9,176 nucleotides of DNA from Myxococcales bacterium. GTDB taxonomy: Bacteria > Myxococcota > Polyangia > Fen-1088. Shown here piece by piece: positions 1-6,132 of the stretch. Both the position numbers and the translations under genes were made by a program. The number at the start of each line of letters is the position of its first letter. Positions within the stretch are counted from its first letter, which is position 1. The DNA lies in contig PMLH01000639.1 of NCBI GenBank assembly GCA_003159055.1, positions 8,972 through 18,147 on the forward strand, read 5' to 3'. The notes under the pieces were generated by a model that was given only the letters and a program-made list of their open reading frames with translations, was not told the DNA's origin and did not search any database.

Positions 1-141
1 CTTATGAAATACCAGAGCTACGCCAGTCCCGACTGGTCGGTGACCAGCTTCCACCTGTACCGAAGCACGCTGCGTCCGGAAGGCGCCATCCACGCGTTGC
101 TGGCCAGCTATCCGCTCGCGCAGCCCGAGCGCAAAGAATAA
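1..141 (+). CDS. C-terminal end of an unrecognised protein (partial, 5' end outside window)
   Basis: Frame 1 is open from the left edge to a TAA at 139-141 and gives 46 residues ending in QPERKE. I do not recognise the family. The tail is mildly amphipathic, has several aromatic residues (Tyr, Trp, Phe) and ends in a charged stretch. An ATG at position 4 could be a start, but no upstream sequence is available to judge it, and a fragment of a longer gene is more likely. It lies 44 bases upstream of the diguanylate cyclase gene on the same strand, so the two could share a transcript. The 44-base gap is less GC-rich than its surroundings, but I could not define a promoter in it. Confidence 0.5.
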   Translation, partial: LMKYQSYASPDWSVTSFHLYRSTLRPEGAIHALLASYPLAQPERKE

Positions 142-185
142 AATTCCCTGGCCCCAGTTTGTAGAACTGAGAATCGATAGACGCC

Positions 186-1181
186 ATGACTGTTTCCCGA
201 TCTGCCACTCCCGTCCCACTGGTGATCGACGGACCCGTGCCTGGAACACCGTCGCCCCTCATCGCGACCGCCCCAGGTTTCGAGCTGGACGCCAGCATCT
301 ACTACGCCATCCTCGATCACGTCGACGACGGGGTGTATTTCGTCGATCGTCAGAGGCGGATCTTGCTTTGGAACCGCGGCGCCGAAGCCATCACCGGCTT
401 TTCCCGCGCCGAGGTCATGGGGGACCTGTGCGCCAACCGACGGCTGTGTCACGTCGACGAAAGCGGGCGCCTCTTGTGCGTGACCGGCTGTCCTCTGCAG
501 GTCGCGCTGGAAACCGGCGTGCCCATCGAGGCCGAGGCCTACCTGCAACACAAGCTGGGCCATCGCGTCCCGGTCCGCATCAAGACCAGCCCCCTGCGCA
601 ATCGCGAAAACCAGTTGGTGGGTGCGGTCGAGGTCTTCCGCAGCACCTCGGAAACACGCCGCCAAGGCCAGATGATCGAGGAGCTTTCCCACCTGGCGAT
701 GATCGACGACCTAACCCGCCTGCCCAACCGTCGCCACTTCGACATGCAGCTCGACCGCAGGCTGGCCGAGCTGAACCGTTTCGGCTGGCCGTTCGGTACC
801 CTGATGATCGACCTCGACGACTTCAAGCAGGTCAACGACAAGTTCGGGCATCAGACAGGCGATGAGGTTCTGCACATGGTGGCACGAACCCTGTCGGCCA
901 ACTGCCGCACCTTCGACACCATCGCCCGCTGGGGCGGCGAAGAATTCAGCGCCATCATCGCCAATGTCCACGCGGAAGATCTGCGCAAGATCGCCGAGAA
1001 GTTCCGCACCATGATCGAATCCAGCAGTTTGCCCGGTTTCGAAAGCGAGCCCTTGCGCGTCACGGTGTCCATCGGGTGCGCCGTCGCCAAACCCAACGAA
1101 ACTGCGGCAGAGCTGATGAAGCGCACCGACGAGGCGCTGTATGCCGCCAAGCACGCCGGGCGCAACTGCGTGTGCCCGTAG
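186..1181 (+). CDS. PAS domain-containing diguanylate cyclase (GGDEF family, GGEEF active site)
   Basis: Predicted to make cyclic di-GMP from two GTP, in the cytoplasm; no signal peptide or membrane segment is visible. The 331 residues hold a PAS sensor domain at about 36-152, a short linker helix, and a GGDEF domain at about 168-331. Visible GGDEF landmarks are DDLTRLPNRR (174-183), DLDDFKQVND (209-218), the signature GGEEF (250-254) and VSIG near residue 294. RTFD (241-244) sits exactly five residues before the signature, which is the position of the RxxD inhibitory site, so product feedback is expected. The PAS half carries Cys 82, 88, 98 and 102, a cluster that could bind a ligand or sense redox state (inference). 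No EAL or HD-GYP domain is present, so only synthesis is predicted. The ATG at 186 is the only sensible start, and its ribosome binding site is weak. Confidence 0.95.
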   Translation: MTVSRSATPVPLVIDGPVPGTPSPLIATAPGFELDASIYYAILDHVDDGVYFVDRQRRILLWNRGAEAITGFSRAEVMGDLCANRRLCHVDESGRLLCVTGCPLQVALETGVPIEAEAYLQHKLGHRVPVRIKTSPLRNRENQLVGAVEVFRSTSETRRQGQMIEELSHLAMIDDLTRLPNRRHFDMQLDRRLAELNRFGWPFGTLMIDLDDFKQVNDKFGHQTGDEVLHMVARTLSANCRTFDTIARWGGEEFSAIIANVHAEDLRKIAEKFRTMIESSSLPGFESEPLRVTVSIGCAVAKPNETAAELMKRTDEALYAAKHAGRNCVCP

Positions 1182-1240
1182 CCAGGACGAGACGGCATGT
1201 CCGCTCATCGCGCATCTGGGCGTAGGTGCAAGGTTGTGAT

Positions 1241-1245
1241 AGGGG
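1241..1245 (+). promoter_or_regulatory. probable ribosome binding site for the VKOR-DsbA gene
   Basis: AGGGG lies ten bases before the ATG at 1256. It is the reason for preferring that ATG over the in-frame GTG at 1226, which has no purine-rich element at a suitable distance. The spacing is slightly long. Confidence 0.45.
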
Positions 1246-1255
1246 TAGTGCCTCG

Positions 1256-2473
1256 ATGACCCTCGGCCAGACCGCCGCCGATGCTCCGCCATCGGCCAGC
1301 TCGAAACGCTGGCCGTGGTTGATTGCGATCGCGCTCGGCCTCGTGGGCCTGTGGCTGTCGATCGTGCTGGAACAAATCCATTTCAAGATTCACACCCAGC
1401 CCGACTTTCACAGTTTCTGCGCCATCGACCGGAAGGTGAACTGCGACATCGTGGCCAGCAGCCCCTACGCCGTGCTGTTCGGGGTTCCGGTGGCGACCTG
1501 GGGAATCTTCGGCTACGCGGTGGCGGGCCTGGTGGCGCTGTGGGGCTCGCGCCGGCGGCGGTCGCTGCTTGCGGCGGGATGCGGCCTTTACCTCGGCCTG
1601 GCCTTCACCGCTGGCAGCGTGGCGCTCGGGATCATTTCCGCAGTCGTCATCACGGCGGTCTGCATTCTGTGCATTGCCACCTACGGTGTGAATCTTCTCT
1701 TTCTGGTCAGCATGCTGCTGGCAGCCCGCGGTGTCGGCGTCCGAGCTGCCCTGGCCGAACCGTGGCGGGCGATGCGTGCACGGACAGGGTCCGTCTTGCT
1801 GGTGCTTGGCCTGCTCGCAGGCGCAGCGCTGGGCCTGATCCTGCTTCACCCCTCCTACTGGAACGGAAAGAGCGCCCACGCTCGCGTCAAGCCGACCACC
1901 CCCACCCTTCCCCACGGCGTCGAACCCGGCGGCGGGCACTATCTTGGCGGCCTGCACCCCGTCGTCACCATCACCGAATTCAGCGACTACGAATGTCCGT
2001 TTTGCCGCCAGGCTCACGGCCAACTGCGCACCCTGCTCGAACGCTACCCGACGCAGCTGCGCCTGGTGCATCGGCACTATCCCCTCGACCAAAGCTGCAA
2101 TTCGTCCCTCAAAGGACCGATGCACCAGAACGCGTGCTTCGCCGCCGCAATCGCCGAGTGCGCCGGGCTGCAGAACCGCTTCTGGGAAGCCAACGACTAC
2201 CTCTTCGCTGAGGCGCGCATGCTGCATTCGCGAGCCAACGGCGAAATCGCGCGCGACCTGGGCTTGGATGCCGCTGCCCTGGAGACGTGCCTGCGCGAGC
2301 AAGGACCGCGCAGCGTGGCCATCGACCTCGACGAAGGCAACCGCCTGCAAATCCAGGGCACGCCCACCTTCCTGGTCGAAGGCAAGACGTACATGGGCAG
2401 CTTGCCCGGCTGGGTGCAGACGCGGCTGGAGAACCCCGGCGCCGGCATCGACGCCGGAGCCAACGCGCCGTAA
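1256..2473 (+). CDS. VKOR-DsbA fusion: membrane disulfide-bond-forming enzyme (vitamin K epoxide reductase domain plus thioredoxin-like domain)
   Basis: Predicted to introduce disulfide bonds into exported proteins: the thioredoxin-like domain oxidises substrates and the VKOR domain reoxidises it, passing electrons to quinone. This replaces a separate DsbA/DsbB pair. Counting from the ATG (405 residues), about five membrane segments are visible (roughly 21-38, 72-95, 102-121, 124-156, 178-197). VKOR landmarks are the loop cysteines C55 and C63 (in VNCD), the following SSPYA and PVATWG stretch, and the membrane CILC pair (136-139). The C-terminal domain, expected outside the inner membrane, has the DsbA-type CPFC active site (247-250), a second Cys pair (C281, C294) and the cis-proline at TP (369-370). 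The start at 1256 is chosen for its AGGGG; a GTG at 1226 would add ten residues. The gene lies 74 bases after the cyclase gene and 67 before the kinase-like gene. Confidence 0.93.
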   Translation: MTLGQTAADAPPSASSKRWPWLIAIALGLVGLWLSIVLEQIHFKIHTQPDFHSFCAIDRKVNCDIVASSPYAVLFGVPVATWGIFGYAVAGLVALWGSRRRRSLLAAGCGLYLGLAFTAGSVALGIISAVVITAVCILCIATYGVNLLFLVSMLLAARGVGVRAALAEPWRAMRARTGSVLLVLGLLAGAALGLILLHPSYWNGKSAHARVKPTTPTLPHGVEPGGGHYLGGLHPVVTITEFSDYECPFCRQAHGQLRTLLERYPTQLRLVHRHYPLDQSCNSSLKGPMHQNACFAAAIAECAGLQNRFWEANDYLFAEARMLHSRANGEIARDLGLDAAALETCLREQGPRSVAIDLDEGNRLQIQGTPTFLVEGKTYMGSLPGWVQTRLENPGAGIDAGANAP

Positions 2474-2540
2474 CTGCCCCAGAACGCTCGGCGACAATAT
2501 GCCGCGGCAGTCAGCAGCGATGGCCTGAGATATCGCTCGT

Positions 2541-4304
2541 GTGGAAGCTGGGCTAACATTCTGGTCTGTGCCGTCCAGCCGCATCGACCGCTACAGTCCA
2601 GAGGAGCTGCTTGGTTCTGCTGGGCTCGTCGACACCTTCCGCGTGAGCATCAAAGGCGAGAATGGCCTGGCCGGGCTCAAGTTGCTCTTTCTGGACCGAG
2701 GAAAAGAGAGCACGACGAGATTGGCGGCCGAGCGACTCCTGGAGGCCGGCAGGCATGCGATGGCGTGTCCGGCGCCAGGCATTGCGCGGATCTTAGAGGT
2801 TTCCGACAACCCTAGGACCCCTTTCGTGGCGACGGAGTACGTCCTCGGCTTCGATCTCGCACGTCTGATCCAGCTCACGCGCAAAAGCAACGATGCTCGG
2901 GTCGGCGGACTTTCCCCGGCCCTGGCCGGACAGATCTGCGCGCACGTCGCAGGGGTGCTCGCTCGGGCGCACGCTCACGAACCTCCGCTGTTTCATCTCG
3001 GGCTCTGTCCAGGAAATGTGGTGGTGACGCCAACGGCGACGGTGACCGTCCTCGATTTCGGCCTGGCGGCCTCGTTTCGTGGGGTGGGGATCTGCCCGCT
3101 GGAGAAATGGCACTTCGTTGCGCCGGAGCTCCTCGAGGTTGATGCCACGACGATTTCGGCCGAAGCCGCCAGGGTTGCCGACTTCTATTCGCTTGGCGTG
3201 CTGCTTCACTTTCTGCTGGCTGGCCGTGCCCCTTTCCCTGCGTCGACGCTGGCGGAGCTCGCGGCACGAAAACACGAGCCTTTGGCCTTTCCGTCTGGCG
3301 TCCCGGCGAACATCCTTGCGGCCGGGCGCGCAATGACTGCCCCCGATCCGAGGGATCGCCCGGCCTCGATCCAGCAGGTCAACGAGCGGCTCTCTGAAGG
3401 AGTCGATTCCTCGCGTGGCTCCAGCATGGTGCAGGCTCTGCACGCACTTGGTCTTGCGACAGTCCAATCCTCGAACACCGACGGGCCAGCGCCCCTCGCG
3501 AGGCCGGACACGAGGCCGGGAGCCTCTGCCACGCTCGCTTCATCGACGGCGCGGATCCGGCAGACAGGCCAAGGCGCTCACCGCGGCGGGTTGGGTAGCT
3601 TCCCGTGGCGTTCGCGAGTGCTGCTGGCCACTGGCGCAATCCTGCTGCTGGGGCTCTTGGTTGCCAGGACCGCGGCGTTCTGCGGGTTTCGAGAGTCGAC
3701 CAAGTCACGAAACGCCGACAGCCCAATCAAGCCGGGGAACCTGGCGAGAGGCCACGTCGAACTTGGCCTCCCGCAGGGCAGGGACGCTGGGTTGGTCCTC
3801 GGGGATCCAGAGTACCCTGCCCCGGGCCACGGGTACCTGCCTGATCCTGGCCAGACGCCGTCGCGCGTCCCCAACCGCTTGTTTCTGGATACCAGTCCAA
3901 GTCGAGCTGACGTTTGGGTGGACGGCATCTTCAAGGGGACAACGCCGGTCGACCTGGCGGTCGGCCCAGGAGGGCATCGCGTCGTCGCCATCAAGCCCGG
4001 CTACCTGATGTTGCGGACCGTGTACGACACCACGCTGGGAGAGTACGCACGCCGAGAGCTCCAGCCAGCGACCGCCCCAACCTTCGGTGAAGCGTTCCTC
4101 GACATTCAGTGTCCAACCCCAAACAAGTACCCAGTCATCCTGGACGATGAAGAAACTGGTCTCCTGTGTCCGGTGGGTCGACTGCCAGTGAGGGCGGGAA
4201 AGCATACTGTCGCGATCTTCGTCCCGCAAAAGCGAACCAACCTGTCGGTCGAGATAGATGTTCCGCCAGGGCGCCAGCCGATCCGTGTGTCGCTGAAAGA
4301 GTGA
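2541..4304 (+). CDS. membrane-anchored Ser/Thr protein kinase-like protein (probable pseudokinase) with C-terminal PEGA module
   Basis: Residues about 15-285 of 587 resemble a bacterial Hanks-type kinase: a glycine-loop-like LLGSAG (23-28), the beta-3 lysine in GLK (K47), DFG (172-174), APE (194-196), ADFYSLGVLL (213-222) and the late RDRP (271-274). The catalytic loop reads HLGLCPGN (152-159) where HRDLKPxN is expected, so the catalytic Asp is Gly and the loop Lys is Cys, while the Asn remains. Nucleotide-binding residues are kept, so ATP binding without normal phosphotransfer is likely. A linker rich in Ser, Thr and Pro leads to one membrane helix (about 359-377). The part beyond it, expected outside the inner membrane, holds a PEGA domain (about 446-509) and a second beta-rich module with two Cys (about 517-587). 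The GTG at 2541 is the first possible start, as an in-frame TGA lies at 2526-2528. A GTG at 2568 would remove nine residues and is also plausible; neither has a strong ribosome binding site. Confidence 0.85.
   Translation: MEAGLTFWSVPSSRIDRYSPEELLGSAGLVDTFRVSIKGENGLAGLKLLFLDRGKESTTRLAAERLLEAGRHAMACPAPGIARILEVSDNPRTPFVATEYVLGFDLARLIQLTRKSNDARVGGLSPALAGQICAHVAGVLARAHAHEPPLFHLGLCPGNVVVTPTATVTVLDFGLAASFRGVGICPLEKWHFVAPELLEVDATTISAEAARVADFYSLGVLLHFLLAGRAPFPASTLAELAARKHEPLAFPSGVPANILAAGRAMTAPDPRDRPASIQQVNERLSEGVDSSRGSSMVQALHALGLATVQSSNTDGPAPLARPDTRPGASATLASSTARIRQTGQGAHRGGLGSFPWRSRVLLATGAILLLGLLVARTAAFCGFRESTKSRNADSPIKPGNLARGHVELGLPQGRDAGLVLGDPEYPAPGHGYLPDPGQTPSRVPNRLFLDTSPSRADVWVDGIFKGTTPVDLAVGPGGHRVVAIKPGYLMLRTVYDTTLGEYARRELQPATAPTFGEAFLDIQCPTPNKYPVILDDEETGLLCPVGRLPVRAGKHTVAIFVPQKRTNLSVEIDVPPGRQPIRVSLKE
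2994..3017 (+). other. degenerate kinase catalytic loop (HLGLCPGN)
   Basis: This stretch encodes residues 152-159 of the kinase-like protein, aligned with the HRDLKPxN catalytic loop. His, Leu, Pro and Asn are kept. The Asp that acts as catalytic base is Gly154, and the Lys two residues later is Cys156. Confidence 0.8.
3615..3671 (+). other. single transmembrane segment of the kinase-like protein
   Basis: Residues 359-377 are almost wholly Leu, Ala, Ile, Val and Gly and follow basic residues (WRSR), which fits a cytoplasmic N-terminus. This places the kinase-like domain inside and the PEGA module outside the inner membrane. Confidence 0.8.
3876..4067 (+). other. PEGA domain of the kinase-like protein
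   Basis: Residues about 446-509 follow the PEGA pattern: a beta strand (RLFLDTSP), then VWVDGIFKGTTPVDL, then GGHRVVAIKPGY. PEGA domains are common outside the membrane in such kinases. A second beta-rich module at about 517-587 has a related layout (VILDDEETG, then AGKHTVAIF) and carries Cys524 and Cys543. Confidence 0.7.
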
Positions 4305-4305
4305 G

Positions 4306-6132
4306 TCACTGCATGACTTCATACCAACTGTAGCGCTGGAATTGCCCAGTGCCGCCGTTGGGCGGTGCCGCCCGGCCGACCGACACAGAGTCCGGAATCA
4401 AGCCGGTGATCTCCGTTGCACCGCTGGATCCGAATATAAAGATGCGGCCACCCAGGATGACCGGCGATGTCACCGGTTCGTGTGCCACCAAGGCACCCAC
4501 CCGTTGACTGGCGACTCCGGCGGCCGTCACCTTATGGACTGTGAGGTAGGTCTGTCCCCGCGTGCAGCCATCAGGACTGAAGACGTACCACATGGTCATG
4601 ACTTCAAACCCGGAGGCATCCGCGAGCAACAGGCCGAGCGGCGTGGATGTGGGGCGCGCTCCGCTGGGCAGCGGATCTTTGCATGTCACGATGCCTTGGC
4701 CGTCCATTTGCGTGGTGCCGCAGATCTCGTTGTTGCCTGCGGTGAGCGTAATCTGACCGCCGTTGCCCCACGTGGCGTCTTTGCTGATCGATGTTTGGTT
4801 CCCATTGCTATCGGTCTGGACGACCTCTTTCCAGAAGACCATCTTCGATGGCGGCAAGGACACGGTGTCGAGATCGAGGTTGGAGTTGGTGACCTGGACC
4901 GGATAGATCTCGTGCGCATGGCTGCTGGTGTAAGAATCGCGATCGAGCTGCACGACGGTCGGCGAGAAGTGCAGCGGGTGATCGCACGTCAGCGCCTGAT
5001 CAACAGTGACGCCAGACCCGAGCGTGTAGCGATAGAGCTGGCCTGACGTGTCACCGAAGTAGCCGGCTATCAGCTTGTCGTCCTGGGCTTGGGCAAAGTC
5101 CCGCGCCGTCGCCACGTCCGTCAGCGCAGTGTATTCCTGCGAACAGGTTGCGGCCGGCCCTATGGGATGCGTGGAGACGACGGCTCCGGTGGCGGCCGAC
5201 GCGGTCACGAGTGCGCGACCTTGCGTCGTGCTCCCGTCGACGATCGGATACCCGGACGCGAAGGCAACACGGTAGTCGTCCATGCTGGTCGTCCGATTCA
5301 AGAAGAACGCCGGCAGTGAGATTGTGTTGCCGAGAACGTTGTCGTAGGTGTTTGCGCTGCTGCCGTATCCCGTGTGCCATTGCACGTTCACTGGGGGATC
5401 CGCGATGCCGGTCGCCGAGAGCGGGTTGGTCACATCCAGCATAAAGGTCTCACCGCCCCCGTAGCCCTCGGGCATGATGAGCAAGGTCTTCCAAACTGCG
5501 CTCGCTGCGTCCGCGCAATTGTGTACACACATCGTCTTCGCTTTCGGTGAGTCCGCAAGTCCGAAGATGTGCGTGTAGGGGTCCGGCGTCTGCCCGCCCT
5601 GCGCGTACTGCTTGCGGACGACCGGCATCATGTCAGGGGTCAAAAATGCGAAAGCTTCAGAGCCGGCTGGGAAGTTGGTGGTCCCGATGGAGGTGTTCTC
5701 CAAGAAGAACGCATGCAGGAGACCATCCGAGGAGCCAACGTAGATGAGGTGAGGCCGGTTTTGATGCTGCAGGAAGAAGTTGTGACCGCCAGGCTGGGGG
5801 GCGTCACCCGGACTGGCCACGTCGATAGGCGTCGAATTGACAATCGCACCGAGGACGGCGGGGTTGGCATACGCAGGGTCGCCGAGCATCCACCGGGTGA
5901 CTGACACCATTTGCGTGCGAGTCGCCCCCATTCCGAGCGCAGCCAGCGCAGCGCTGTTGGTCACTGCGTGCGTCGTGGGATCGACCGCGATTTTCACCAT
6001 GTTCGTTCCGTCCCAGGTATAAACACGGCGCTGCCACCAGTTGGTCGCTGCGAGCTGTTGGTAGGCGTCCCAAGCCAGTGCCGGTGTCGTTCCGGAGAGG
6101 TCATACGCCAACAGGTGGCCCTTCCACTCTGG
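4306..6132 (-). other. PilY1-type beta-propeller domain
   Basis: Residues about 1009-1616 match the conserved C-terminal domain of PilY1/PilC proteins: the WKGHLLAYDL entry strand, RWMLGDPAYANPAVLGAIVNS, IYVGSSDGLLHAF, GSEAFAFLTPDMM, GGGETFMLDVTNP, IAGYFGDTSGQLYRY, and a final SWYE before the stop. In related proteins this domain folds as a modified seven-bladed propeller. Confidence 0.88.

Noticed and set aside
149..164. Possible sigma-54 promoter (TGG...TTG) before the cyclase gene
   Set aside because: The spacing between the two elements is off by one base and the second lacks the conserved GC.
2473..2511. Inverted repeat ACTGCC / GGCAGT after the VKOR-DsbA stop, as a possible terminator
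   Set aside because: The arms are only six bases, the loop is 27 bases, and no T-run follows.
1205..2584. Long open frame on the - strand opposite the VKOR-DsbA gene
   Set aside because: It has no recognisable domain, and the + strand frame carries clear VKOR and DsbA motifs. Long antisense frames are expected in GC-rich DNA.
4352..4373. GC-rich hairpins near the junction of the convergent genes, as a possible terminator
   Set aside because: The stems are five bases, two alternative pairings compete, there is no T-run, and the site is inside the adhesin coding sequence.
4342..5046. Open frame of 234 codons on the + strand just after the kinase-like gene
   Set aside because: It lies entirely opposite the conserved PilY1 propeller coding sequence, and its composition (Arg/His-rich) is typical of a shadow frame.
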